Origin: Monosporascus cannonballus
Lineage: Eukaryota > Ascomycota > Sordariomycetes > Xylariales
Assembly: GCA_004154925.1 (NCBI GenBank)
Contig: QJNS01000244.1
Location: 1 to 64,000, forward strand
Direction of reading: 5' to 3'
DNA: 64,000 bases
In this document: positions 1 through 10,770 of the stretch, in pieces
Layout of the letters: each line of letters begins with the position of its first letter
How positions within the stretch are numbered: the stretch's first letter is position 1
Program-made: the position numbers and the translations under genes
Notes under the pieces: generated by a model
Told to the model about the DNA's origin: nothing
The model's input: only the letters and a program-made list of their open reading frames with translations
The model's database searches: none

Positions 1-136
1 CTGGTGATTTTGTGGTTACCGCGGGCGTACTGGCCGCACCCCCCCCCCCCCCTCCCTCCCCTCGGGAACCACCGCATGCGGTCTAGGCCCATCCATCTCT
101 GTACTAATTTGTGCTGACTCAATATGAATTCCATAG

Positions 137-1052
137 GAAACTCGTTATCATAGGTGATGGTGCTTGCGGCAAGACCTCTCTACTGAGCGTGTTTACTTTA
201 GGATATTTCCCTACTGTTAGCACCGCCACCCCAGGATTTCCCCCTTTAGGCGCAACTACTAACAGTCCTACAGCACTACGTAAGCAAAACGCACGAGAGC
301 GACCGCCCATTACTAAATGAACCGTCAACATTCCAAACGGTGGGACGACTGACTGAATTTCCTAAAACTCGCAGATACCGACCGTGTTCGAGAACTACGT
401 TACAGATTGCAGAGTGGACGGGAAGTCCGTCCAGCTGGCGTTATGGGACACGGCAGGGCAAGAAGACTATGAGCGGCTGCGGCCGCTTGCCTACGCGAAG
501 GCGCACGTAATCCTAATTGGCTTCTCGATTGACTCGCCAGATTCCCTGGATAACGTGAAGCACAAGGTGCGTTTGCAGCCGCACTCCTTAACCACCCACC
601 CCCTTCTTGGCAACAGCAGGCGGCACCCAACCGTGCCCCCTGTACGGCTTCCACAAATCCTTTCCTCTCATCACCACCACCATGGCCATCAGAACTTGGG
701 GACAGATGGAACCAGAGCAAGGAGCACTTCGGCTAACCGGCGCGCGTAAACCGAAAAATAGTGGGTAGAAGAAGCGGCAGAGCGGTGCCCCGGGGTGCCG
801 ATCATCCTGGTGGGGCTGAAGAAGGACCTGCGCGACGACCCGGTGGCGATCGAGGAGATGCGCAAGAAGAGCCTCAAGTTCGTGGCGGAGCGGCAGGGCG
901 AGCAGACGGCCCAGGAAATCGGCGCCCGCAAGTACCTCGAGTGCTCGTCGCTGAGCGGCGAAGGCGTCGACGACGTCTTCGAGGCCGCCACGCGCGCCGC
1001 CCTGCTGACCTTCGAGAAGGGCGAGGGCCGCGGCTGCTGCGTCATCTTATGA
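137..1052 (+). CDS. rho2: Rho2-type small GTPase, 5' end missing
   Basis: Membrane-bound Rho-family GTPase; fungal Rho2 proteins act in cell-wall integrity and polarised growth. I read exons 137-215, 274-279 (6 nt), 375-566 and 762-1052, all joined in frame, giving about 188 residues. The P-loop GDGACGKTS, the switch I run ending PTVFENY, the switch II motif [14 protein letters not shown], the LVGLKKDLR base-recognition segment (in place of TKxD) and the [10 protein letters not shown] segment are all visible. The C-terminus is the CAAX box CVIL, whose Leu predicts geranylgeranylation. The residues [14 protein letters not shown] and [17 protein letters not shown] fit Rho2 rather than Rho1. The first visible exon begins after an acceptor ending CCATAG with codon phase 2, so the initiator lies upstream. 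A 5-nt exon ATGCG at 75-79 could supply it, but its donor (GTCTAG) is poor. The last intron is 567-761. A C14 run at 39-52 lies in the upstream intron. Confidence 0.93.
274..279 (+). other. rho2: 6-nt microexon (His-Tyr) of the Rho2 gene
   Basis: The six bases CACTAC sit between an acceptor (CCTACAG, ending at 273, with the branch sequence TACTAAC just upstream) and a donor (GTAAGC from 280). Including them changes the switch I reading from [11 protein letters not shown], two residues short, to [13 protein letters not shown], the normal length for fungal Rho2. The flanking introns would be 58 nt (216-273) and 95 nt (280-374). Confidence 0.82.
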
Positions 1053-2232
1053 GCGACCGATCCGACGCGACCGAGCGACAGAGGAGGGGAAGAGGGAGAA
1101 GTTCTCATGGTATTCGGGAAGCGAGAGCAGGAAGAGGTCCGGATGGTCGACAATGGGATAAGGTGGAGAAGAAAGGAGACGGAGTAAGAGGCAGACGTTG
1201 TGACTAATGCGCGAGGTAGCGGGAAAGGGATAATGGGGGGGGATCGAAGTGCGGCGTTCGCTCGACCGATTTACATCACTCGCACCGCCAACCGACCACG
1301 CTGGAGTAGGTACCAAGGGCACGCACCTCGGCCTTTTGGCGGAATTGATCGAACGAACTCACGAGAGAGAGAGAGAGCGAGCACCCTCACCCTACCCCGC
1401 TGACAAGAACAACGGACCGGGCAGATTGATGAACTACGTAACGGCGAAAGATCCCGCGGCGGAAAAGATCGATAAAATTTACACAATCTTGCACTCACTC
1501 TATGCCACCTACCATCAGCACGGGACATAAAAAATCTCACCAAGGCCGCCACCAACCGCTAGCTACCGCCATAATCCGCCATAGAAAGAAAGCCCAGGGC
1601 CACCACATGTGGGCCGAATACAGAGAACGAAAGTTTCGGACAGGAAGGGGAAGGGCCAGGGCCAGGGCCAGGGCAAGGGCAAGGGCAAGGGCAAAGGTAA
1701 ACCGGAGTTCGCTGGAGCTAGCTGTATATATATGCCATCTATCTGTCTATCTACGTATTTTGCCAAATTTTGGTTGTTGGGGGCTTCCGCAGGTTATTAG
1801 ACTCGACTCACTACTCACTACGTGTAGCGGTAGCTTGCAGCAGGGGAAGCAGGATGAAATGCAGGAGTCCGAGATTCAATTTGAGCCCCCGTCCGCTAGA
1901 CATCTGGCCGGCCCCGTTAACGCCCCTGGTAGCTATTATGACATGTGTATTGCCTCATTTTAACGTACACCGAACGGAAAGTGCTGAATCATATCATACA
2001 TGGCGCGTGACATTCCAACCGTAGCAGCTCGTCGCTTTCTAGCTCACTGTGTACAGACATGGTACTATACCTGGGAGTCGCAATTCATCATAGATGCGCA
2101 CCGAAACGGGATACCGACGTCCACCTAACCGGCGGGGCGACCTCTATACCGTTTCCCTTTCCATCTATAAATACACACACATACGGATAGGAAAAATAAG
2201 CTACACTAGGAAAAAGGCGCAAGGAGACTGAA
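1053..2232. other. Convergent intergenic region, rho2 and mL40 3' ends
   Basis: I see no coding gene between the two convergent stop codons. It presumably holds both 3' untranslated regions. It contains a short GA run near 1363-1377 and the hexamer array described separately. Open frames here carry simple-sequence translations only. Confidence 0.6.
1653..1696. repeat. GGGCCA/GGGCAA hexamer minisatellite
   Basis: About seven tandem copies of a 6-bp unit; the first three read GGGCCA and the following ones GGGCAA. It lies about 600 bp beyond the rho2 stop. Confidence 0.9.
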
Positions 2233-2998
2233 CTACCGCGTCCATCCGTGGTTCCAGGGCTCGCGCGCCGGCGTCTCGGTCTGTGCCCGCGCGTAGTCGA
2301 TGGGGATGCCGTTGTGGCCGTACAGACTCTTCTTCTCCATCGCCACGCGGTACAGGTAGCCCTCGTCGCGGGTGCCGGGGCCGCTGGTCTTGCGGAGCTC
2401 CTCGCAGGCGTTGTGCATGGACTGGTACATTCTGTGAGGTCGTTGGTCAGTAATCTTTTCCCTTCACTCTCCCGGTTTTCTTTTTCCCCTGTTTCCTTTC
2501 CCCCTGTTTCCTTCTTTTCCCGCTCTGCGAGCAGTGGCCAACCGCCAGCGAGACGAAAATGAGGGGCGCGTGGATGGACGGTCGCACGTATATAACATAC
2601 CTGTTCAGTTCCTTCTCTCGGCGCTCACGCTCCTTGCGCTGGAACAACAGCCAGGCGCGGTGGATCGTCCAGTGTCTGAGGTAGCGGTTGCGGGCGAAGC
2701 GCAGGGGCGCGGGGACCTTGCGGGGCATTGACGACTTTAGGTTGATGATGCGCGCGTCGGGCTCCACGCCGCCCTTCTTCTTCTTGCGCTTCGACTGCTG
2801 CTCGCGCGCGCTCAGGGCCGGCGTCGTGTGCATCGTTCGGACCGTCGTCGCGGAGGCCGGAGAGCGCGTGCGGAAGGGGTTGCTAGGAAAGGAGCGGATG
2901 CGCACGGGTATACGAGATGATGCGGTGGTCGTAGCGAGGGGTGCGGGGGAGACCGTCAGTCTCGCGAAGAGGCTGAGGAGATTCGATGTCGTAGCCAT
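2233..2998 (-). CDS. MRPL28: Mitochondrial large-subunit ribosomal protein mL40 (MRPL28 family)
   Basis: Structural protein of the mitochondrial ribosome large subunit. There are two exons (2998-2601 and 2431-2233) around a 169-nt intron with donor GTATGT, branch TACTGAC and acceptor CACAG. The split codon gives Arg and continues into MYQSMHNACEELR. The predicted protein is 198 residues. The first 60 residues are rich in Ser, Thr, Arg and Ala with few acids, as expected for a matrix-targeting presequence. A lysine cluster (KRKKKKGG) and the family features HRAWLLFQRKERERREKELNR, GYLYRVAMEKK and QTETPAREPWNHGW follow. It is convergent with rho2 and lies 156 bp beyond the AT-hook gene on the same strand. 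Confidence 0.9.
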
Positions 2999-3154
2999 TA
3001 TTGTTCGATTTATGTCTTGCTGGTTTCGTTGCTTCGGGGGGTTCGTAAAGAGAAAGCTGCGTTGTAGAAGATAGTATGGTGAATAATCAATCCTTCCTTG
3101 CTCGCCGTCCTGAGAAGGCGGCGTCCAATTTTCGTTTTGGGTAGTACTGCTATC

Positions 3155-5584
3155 CTAACCAGACACCACGAATTCGGACTCAACCTTCCTCTCGTTTGGA
3201 TCAGGGGAACTGGGACCTGGCGTGACGAGCTTCCTAGATTTCGCGTTCGTCTTGGAAGCTGCGCCTCTCTTTCGCTTCCGGCGAGGTTCAGCCAGTTCAG
3301 CCTGCGACTTGTCGGCGGTGGCCAATCCGCCCTCTCTATGTTGAACCTTCTTGTGTTCGCCCGATTTCTTCACAGACTCCGCCCCAGCGACTACGATAAT
3401 GTCGTTGGCAACCCCGCCGCGAGAGCTTCCTGCCTGCGCTTTCTTCCCACTGCTTTTTGGCTGTGTCGGTTTTCTCTGAGGACGTCGAGAAGGCGCAGGC
3501 GTAGGAGTAGGACGGGGTGTAAGGATCTTCTCCGCTGTCGTCCGGAGCTCACGCAGTGTCTGCTCGGGAAAAGGTTGGTAGTAGCCGATCTGCTTGTCGG
3601 TATCGTAGAAACTATGGATATCCTATGCGGGTAAAAAATTAGCACCGTAAGGTCCATGCAGGGATCGTCGGGCAGGTGGGGTATGAAGTTTCATTGGCGA
3701 CCGGGAATTGAGGTGGACAATCGATTTTCCAGAACCCCGCTTATGCAATCGGGAAGGTTACCGAGCGGCCGTTGGGGTCGGGACCAGGGAGCCTATCGTG
3801 GACGCCGTCTCGGCACGATGAACACTTGGCATCATAGTTTGTATCTCATATGAAGCAGTCCGATCATTGTTGATAAAATGAGCGAAAAAAGTAAGGCGAA
3901 AAAGGGGGAATGAAAAGAAAAAAGGGGAGACGGGACAAGGAAGAAGAAAAGGGGTACTTACACCACTCATAGGACAAATCTGGCTGCTGTAAAACAACAC
4001 ATCCCAGTGCTCGTTGTCGTCCTCGAGCTGTTCCATCGCTTCGGGCTTTAGGACTTCCTCGGTGTACCGAGCGGCCAGCTGTTCCACAGATTGTCCCGTC
4101 ATTGCATTGAGGAACCCGACACACTCTGTCCAGACTCCGCTTGCACTGGACATGCCGACAGGGTTGTCAACTAACTGAGCCGAGAATATGTGGATCAATG
4201 ATGCCGTCTCGGTGATGCGGGATTTCGACTCGCGCAGCTGGCTCTTGAGAAAAGTCGGAAGTTGAGCATAGCAGTCGCTATACTTGCTCTTCCAGATTTT
4301 GAAGAGCGTGTTAACGTGCCTCTTCATCACAGCCCGCTGCTCCGCTAGCATCTTCATGGACTGGGTTTCATGCTCTTGGCGGTTTTCATCCAACTTGGCC
4401 AGTGCCAGTTCCACGGATGGGTTGTCGTGCGTCAAGGCCTCGTGAAGGTCCCTCAACGATGATACCAACATGTCGGAGTACTCCGGGTCGGCGTCAAAGC
4501 ATAAGGCAGCGATGATTATGGTGATGAAGGTAGGGAAAACGCTCTCTTCGAATCTCTGTCTGTATTCTTGCATTGAGAATGGAACAATCCCTTCGTATTT
4601 CGCGTCATAGTCGTACCCCAGTGAAGAGTCGTCATACTCAAACAAGGGTTCCGTCAAGTCAAAATACGCTGTCACCGGGGCCACTGGTTCAGGATATAGT
4701 ATACGGAAGACGTGTTCTCCGGGCTTGTGTCCCATGTACCAGAACTGATCATCCAGATTCATTACGACTGTGACCTCCCCATATTTGGTCTTCTCTTTGT
4801 GTTTGAGGAACTCGGGATATCGCCGCTTATGAGTGTAGGGGTGGGGAAAGTCAAGGTAGTCGCCGAGGTGCACGATACCGTCTTCTACCAGGTTCTTCCG
4901 ATTATACTGATTCAATTGGGGAGTCGGATTCTGTGCGTGGCCCTGCTGGGATGCCCCGCTAGGAGAGTCCGGGCCCTGTGGAATAGCATCTGTCGATGCT
5001 AATGCTGGTGTCCCTTCTGTGAGGGGGTGCTTCCGAGGGCGGCCTCTGGGTACCTTAGCCCTTGGAGTGGCCTCGTCAGCGGGAAGAGACTGTCCCGGCG
5101 TCTTGGTCCGATGGACAGGGGCTGCCTGAACGACACTTCTGGACGTCTGACTGAGCTTCTGTTTCGCCAACTTGAGAAGCAAAATGACAGCTTTGATATG
5201 CCCTTCCATGTTGGCCTCTTCAGCTTCCGTCCTCTCAATAATACATCCGTAACGGTCGCGCTGGGTACCGCGCAGCTTCAAAAAGGCTTGGCGGAAGTTA
5301 TGCTTCTCGATATAGCACTCCCACTGAATATCGATGGCATGGGCTCCCTGGGCGTAGCTCGGTCGCGGCAAGGGGCGAAAGCGTGCCCGCAGGTCTTGGT
5401 CGATCGAACTGTTGAGGGCAACATCTGAAGAATCCGATGCGGCCGAAACAGAGGGGATTGCTAGCGACATATGATACCCGGGGCTCGGCGGAGGAGGACC
5501 AGCTGGTGCTTGAGACAGCGCTGTGGTGCCGGACAAACATGGCATATCCACAGGCTGCGCAGCCACGGCGATGGTTTGCGACAT
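3155..5584 (-). CDS. AT-hook protein of unknown function
   Basis: Not recognised as a named family. I read three exons: 5584-3964, 3844-3762 and 3622-3155, giving about 723 residues. The first ATG of the open frame is at 5584. Residues 178-186 contain the AT-hook core RGRPRK, which suggests binding to AT-rich DNA in the nucleus. The middle part (about residues 230-540) is folded-looking and acidic/aromatic, with a helical stretch near 400-450. Exon 2 carries CSSCRDG, and a CP pair ends exon 1, so a small zinc site is possible. The last exon is disordered and basic: proline-rich, then EPRRKRKRG, a likely nuclear localisation signal. The first intron is uncertain. A GTGTAA donor at 3963 keeps the frame, but the better-looking GTAAGT two bases on does not. 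The second intron ends with branch GCTAAT and acceptor CATAG. Confidence 0.8.
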
Positions 5585-6519
5585 CTCTACCGCTGCCGGA
5601 TAGCTATACAAGTCTTCGATACAGGGGATATTGGGGACAAACCAGAGGTTTGGTCTAAAATGAGGGTGTTAAGACTGCGGGGTCGGGATTGACGATGAGG
5701 ACGATGGTGGAGCAGTGGCATCAGCGAAGCCGCTCGCTTGGGATGAAATTGACAGGGCGATACGACGATGTAGAAACCACTGGAGATATTGTACATACAA
5801 TTCCAGACGAAAGGGCAATAAGAGGGAGAAATAGGAGGAAGGGACAAACCGGCCCATCCAAATGTAAGGTAGATGGGTTATGTAGCAGTCCGCACACCAA
5901 CCGGAGGGCCTAGCACTAAGAGTTGGGGAGTTGGTTCAAAGTGGTGGTAATGATCTCGATGAGTGATCTATATGACAATGGAGTTTAGGAGTGGTGGATG
6001 AAGGCCATAGCAGGGTTATGGGGCCATTTTAAAGTTTATGTAGGGAAAAGGAGGCTTATTTGGCCCAGTAGGTTGGGTTTGCGTGTGTTCTACTGGACCT
6101 ACCACAATCCTAAGCCAGCCACAACGTCGCTGTCCCAACTCTGATATCGCTAGCAGAGTCGAGAGGATATAATCACTTTATTGGCAGCCGGAGGAAATGC
6201 ATGCTATCCGGGGGGATTTCGGATGCATCCCAGCTCGTAACGGTAGAGTGTTGAGTGACTTGATGTTCTCATGGGACTGCCGAGACGAATATACGTGTCC
6301 CTACTTGTAGGTACCAAGGGTTATCGGTACCAAGGGTTGTTGACGATGTGCGTTAGGAACCTATGTCCACGATCATGTTCGATCAGTCCGCTGAATCGGG
6401 GTAGCCCAGAGTAGTAATTTCACAGAAAATTACAACACACGATACTCCCACTCTCGTGTATGCTTACCTGTCGTTGTGGAGCCGCCTTCCTGCTATTGCT
6501 ACTGTAAATCAAAACCACG
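5585..6519. other. Divergent intergenic region
   Basis: This is upstream of both the AT-hook gene (minus) and the small gene at 6520 (plus), and presumably holds both promoters. I see no supported gene. The short motif GGTACCAAGGGTT is duplicated at about 6309-6340. Confidence 0.5.
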
Positions 6520-6910
6520 ATGCTCAAGATGCAACGACAACAAGACTCTCTAATGAATGCACTCCTCCAGCTTCTGCCGCACTCCCCATGCGACGACATT
6601 ATTGAACGCCGCCTTCTCGAAGCGTACGTCAAGGGATGGCTGATGTCTGGGCGTCGACCGAGCGAGGCAGTCCTCCGGCGTCTGTGTGCAGCCTCCCGAC
6701 GCCGTTGTCATATCATGACTCTAGTACAGGAGGTCCAACAAACGCAGTACTACTCTCCCCAAATGGTACCTAGGATTTGTCAAGATTTCCCTACTATTAT
6801 CGAAAGCGTACATACTAATTTGTGAGTCGCAGATGCAGGGCGTGGAAGCGACGAAGGCCGTTATATTTGACCAGAACGGTGATGCCATAATGGCCGAAGC
6901 TTGCAACTAA
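6520..6910 (+). CDS. Small two-exon gene, function unknown
   Basis: Not recognised. Exon 1 (6520-6765) starts at an ATG preceded by an in-frame TAA at 6505 and encodes 82 residues. A 67-nt intron (6766-6832) has donor GTACCT, branch TACTAAT and acceptor CGCAG. Exon 2 (6833-6910) adds 25 residues and a stop, for 107 in all. The N-terminal part is helical and rich in Leu, Gln and Arg (MLKMQRQQDSL start, several RRR/RRL clusters). The tail VIFDQNGDAIMAEACN is acidic. No signal peptide or membrane segment is visible. Support comes from the well-formed intron and sustained frame only. Confidence 0.45.
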
Positions 6911-7621
6911 GATGGGAGAGACTGCTTAAGGTGGTGCAGCAAGGTGTCTGCGCTCTTTTGTGCCTCATGATCTGTCCAGGCTGGGCTTCGATTTTCTGCC
7001 GCTTGGTCCTTGGTTACGGTTTCTTGCCAGATTCGTAGTGAGTTGCGAGGTCTCTCAGATACTCATGCCATTCTTTCTAATTCACGTTGGTGCTAGATGC
7101 CTATCCGGAACGGAGTCTCAGGTGGAAGGTGTCGGTGCATTTGGGTTACGGCGACGATCGAGACGTCCCCATAGCAAGGCATGACAGAAGCATTTGGGGA
7201 CAGAGAAGAGCTTGGAGGCCATACCTGTTCCTCTACGCAATGAAAGACGGGCAAATAATCGTGGGCTATTGATATACCACTTCATTCACACATCCTTGAT
7301 GTCTGATCATGTCTGCGGGGGCAACCCGGGCGTACAAAGAGGGGGCTTTGCTTTATTGCGATAGACAAGTCAAATGTTGGGTTAGGCGCTCAGGCTCCGA
7401 AGCGAGACAGTTTGGCGCCTATGGAAAGCCGAGTACTGCCGGCCGATCACCTCTTTAGGAAAGTATGTGAAGATGTTAGTTGTCGGGTCGGGAAGGACCG
7501 GTGGAGACTTCTTTACCCGGATGTGAGAACCAGGTAGGCTTCACATGTGCCTTCCTAGGAATCTAGTATGATCTGGTTGGTTATTGGGCCAACAAGCCTA
7601 CTGAGATGTGTTATTACTTAC
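6911..7621. other. Intergenic stretch without supported gene
   Basis: Short open frames on both strands, none with a credible start, intron or motif. A plus frame at 7087-7272 keeps open for 61 codons but shows nothing recognisable. Confidence 0.5.
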
Positions 7622-8141
7622 CTAGAGGGCTTGTTGAAGGGCTTCTTTCTGAATTCCAAGTGTTTGAGCATTCGCCTGTTTCTCAGCTGATTCCACCTTC
7701 AACTGCTGGATAGTATTTTCGTGCTCTGCAATGGTTTCGTCTCGTTTTTGCAATCTCTGTCTGTTGAGCCTGGTTCTGCCGCAGAAGATCCTCCCCTTGA
7801 GTCTCATGTTGTCGTTGGAGATCCTCATATCGCTGGAGTTCGCTGTCCTGCTCCGAAATCGTATGCTCATGTGCCGCCACCTGCGCTCGAAGTTGATTTA
7901 GGATGGAATCTTTCTCGAAATCCTCAATTTATTTCTTGAGATCAGCGACTGTATTTGCCAGGCTATGATTCACCTCCGTCATTTGAGCGGAATTTGCTTG
8001 TTGATCTGCCAACTGACGCTGCAGCTCGTCACATCGATCCTCAAACTGCTTAGGTATAGAGTTAATGGAATTGTTAGCATTGCTCTTTTCTCCTTTAGCC
8101 CTCAGTTCAAGTTCATTTATGCGGGAACGAGTTGAATACCA
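7622..8141 (-). pseudogene. Broken coiled-coil protein gene
   Basis: On the minus strand a Gln/Glu-rich heptad-like sequence runs from about 8141 to the stop at 7622-7624. It is broken twice. An in-frame TAA at 7931-7929 interrupts LKK-IEDFEKD, where CAA to TAA would restore Gln. A frameshift near 7740-7770 then moves the reading from the QQTEIAKTR frame to the RDETIAEHENTIQQLKVE frame. Composition and spacing (DELQRQLADQQANS, SELQRYEDLQRQHETQ) predict a long coiled coil. Nothing upstream of the TGA near 8142 continues the frame, so the N-terminus is lost or lies across an intron I could not place. Function unknown. Confidence 0.55.
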
Positions 8142-9705
8142 TCGTCAGCACTGAACATTTCGGCTCAGGTCAGTCCTCTCTAATCATCCCTTGCAGGGCC
8201 ATTGCAGAGGATCTGCGACTCTAAACCCGGTGCACCCTTCGAGATCCTCATTTGGCCCATTCGGGCCCTCCAACGACCTACTAAGATATGGATAGCATCT
8301 CCCTAGGTTCATATCGGAATCTGCCCCCTTTCGTCATCTGGTTGAGGCTCAATTGTGCTCCCAGGCATACTAGCTGCCTTTAATGGTAGCAAACTCTTCA
8401 GAGTCTTTCCCTACATATCCGCTCTTCCCGTGCGAATGAACTCCAATACCCCGCCATTCCACCACGTCTAGGCTGTCTTGCTTTTCGGAGAGAAGATACA
8501 ACACCGGGGGGAAGCACTCCGACAGCCGATTGTCGAACAACAGGCGTCCACGAGTTACAAAGGTATATATGCGTCATAACTGACTTTCAATACTGTCCAT
8601 CAACAGCTGGATATTATTTAATTCGAACGGAAGAAGCGACTAGGACAAACAAGCGAAATATGACAACTGCTTTCCGCCTCAACACTGAACACAACACTAG
8701 CTTGGGATTAATTCACGCTCTCATCGCAGAACGATTAACCACTGTCGATATTCTCTGCTGATATTCTTTAGAATTCCTGCCCTTGCCATTTTCTCATATT
8801 CCATTGAAGTGCGTAGTCTAGCCAACCTCCCCCCCTTTGTCATAGAGGCCACTGTCCCCTGTTCTTCTCTAGCGATCTGCCCGGTCTATTGATGCGGGGT
8901 ATCTTAACATCTCTCGCTTAGCTGGTGGTAAATCTATCAGCAAGGAGCATGGACGCATTCGCCTGTGTCTCTTTTTGAGCCCTGAACCGCTCTACCATGA
9001 CCACCTTTGCTGTTAGGAAAGCTCTGGACATCTTGCACCCTCTGTACAAGTGGATACCAGTAAGCAGTTTCTTTCATGATATTCCGTGGCGTCCCCTGTC
9101 CCCCCTGGAGATAAGATATCGTTAATTGTCCTTAACAAGAGAGGTCTGTCAACGCCCTACAGGTGCACCTTTTAGACTGCTAGCTAATTAAGATTAGAAC
9201 ACAGGGAACGACTTGCAATTCGACGCAATGGAATAACGGCTGTTATGGCGCTTACCCATGGTGAACAAAGCGCCAGACCCGCGGGATAACGTTGTGTACC
9301 CGATTCCAGTTATTTCGACGATGTATTCTCCGCAGGGTGTAACTGTACCTGTGGCTGATGTGTTGCTCATGGGTAGCCTCCAGGTGCTCGATGTAGCGAC
9401 GCAGCCTGTCTCCGGTGCACTCTGGCGCCAGTGTGTTGGTTTGGCGGACAGGTAGCTGGGACGAAGAACATGTATAGATGGATGGAGTTTGAAAAGGGTG
9501 GCAGGAGAGTCTTTCTGGTAGCGGGTTTGCAGCGCATATGATCATATATAGCAAGTAGACGGTTCAGCTGTCATATGACTTCGAAGGGGAGGTGATAGTC
9601 CTTGGACTATCAGGCAGGACAGCCACTGCTGGCCGCGTAGCAGAGCGCTCCTGAGCCCAGTCCGCGTTCTGAGGGCCGCAAGTCAGCCTGGCGAAAAGCT
9701 GCTGC
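8142..9705. other. Non-coding or decayed stretch
   Basis: No frame has sustained coding character. A minus frame at 9554-9252 (100 codons) contains a short helical piece (GDRLRRYIEHLEATHEQH) that may be a gene fossil, but start, introns and family are not recognisable. Confidence 0.4.
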
Positions 9706-10022
9706 TCAGTAAACCAGTTCGTCCTCACTGGGCGGCATCTTGGTTGGCACACCGGCGGGCTGGGAATCATGGATGGTACTGGAGTAGCTAGCGGGCGCAA
9801 CGGGAGCGTCGGCCGTCTCGATGGCGTCTTCGTCATAGGCGGGGCCGTGGGCACCTCGGAGTAGAGCCCGCGCGGTGGGCGAGCGCGCCTTGTCACCGTC
9901 GTATGACCCCCCCGAGGTCTTTCCCTCTTTGGGCTCACCCTTGCCGTCGCCGCCGTTCTGCGCTTCGATAGCCTCCTCCTCTTCGTCAGACTTAACAGCG
10001 TAGAGAGTAGTTTTGGCCAGGT
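9706..10022 (-). pseudogene. Coding-like exon fragment within a tandem duplication
   Basis: The minus frame from about 10022 to the TGA at 9708-9706 reads as acidic, Gly/Pro/Ala-rich protein for over 100 codons (AKTTLYAVKSDEEEEAIEAQ, later PPSEDELVY at the end). Its upstream flank is pyrimidine-rich and intron-like. A second, more decayed copy (VKTPHYAIKSGRAEE) lies at about 10270-10190 and has an early stop. Family not recognised; it could be the 3' exon of an accessory gene. Confidence 0.4.
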
Positions 10023-10770
10023 TGGGGGGAAATATTGCGGTTATAGGAAGGAGATTCGGGTGACAGGAGGGGTATAGGTGGTAGGAGGAGTAGAAAGTGA
10101 GATTGCTCGGTGGGCGAGCCTCCTTCCCCTGGTCGTCTCCATCCTACGACTCATCCGATGGCCTCCGGGCTCTGTTCCTCTCCGATTAGTCCTCGGCTTC
10201 GCTGACCTCCTCGGCCCTACCAGACTTAATGGCGTAGTGAGGAGTTTTGACCAGTTGATAAGATATGTTTTGGTGATAAGAAAAGAGTTTTGGGTGAGAG
10301 GAGGGGTAGAAGCTTGAAAGAGGCAGTAGATGCCCTTTGCCGGGTATAGGGTGATAGGAGGGGGTTGAGAACTGACTGCTCGCGTCCATCCAGGACGTCA
10401 ACTTCTTCTGTCTGTATCTTGGGTTCGTTGATTTTATCTCCTCCACGGCAAGTAAATCTGTAAGAGTCATCAGGGATCTTGCCCTTAATGAACCCGGCGC
10501 CGTTCTTCGAGGTGATGAGAGGGGCCCCTTTTACTTCCAAGCGGTGTACCAGTGGTTGACCGCCGACTGCTGAAGCTCGCGTCTGTCACGGCGATACCGG
10601 CGAACGAGCAGGGCTTTGAAAAGGGGGGGGCCTCGTCCTAGTTGGGGGGGAAGTGGCCCGATGAAGACAGTTGGTGGAGTGGGGTCGACTAACTGTCTGC
10701 ATCAAGGTTGATAGGAGGATTGTAATGGTGATAGGAAAGGTATATGGCGATAGGAGAGCCATAACTGGAG
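9960..10770. repeat. Diverged tandem duplication
   Basis: Segments around 9980-10100, 10200-10320 and, more weakly, 10690-10765 align by eye. Each has GATAGGAR/GATAAGAA-type tracts, and the first two share GTAGTGAGGAGTTTTGACCA-like and RAGAGGAGGGGTA-like blocks. Farther right, CCCGTATGGGA occurs twice (about 10827 and 11140) beside related GACAAGTGT sequences, so the duplicated unit may extend to about 11.2 kb. Confidence 0.45.

Noticed and set aside
216..374. A two-residue deletion in Rho2 switch I from a single 159-nt intron
   Set aside because: The donor GTTAGC and the shortened effector loop made this unlikely, and the in-phase CACTAC microexon with good splice sites restores the expected sequence.
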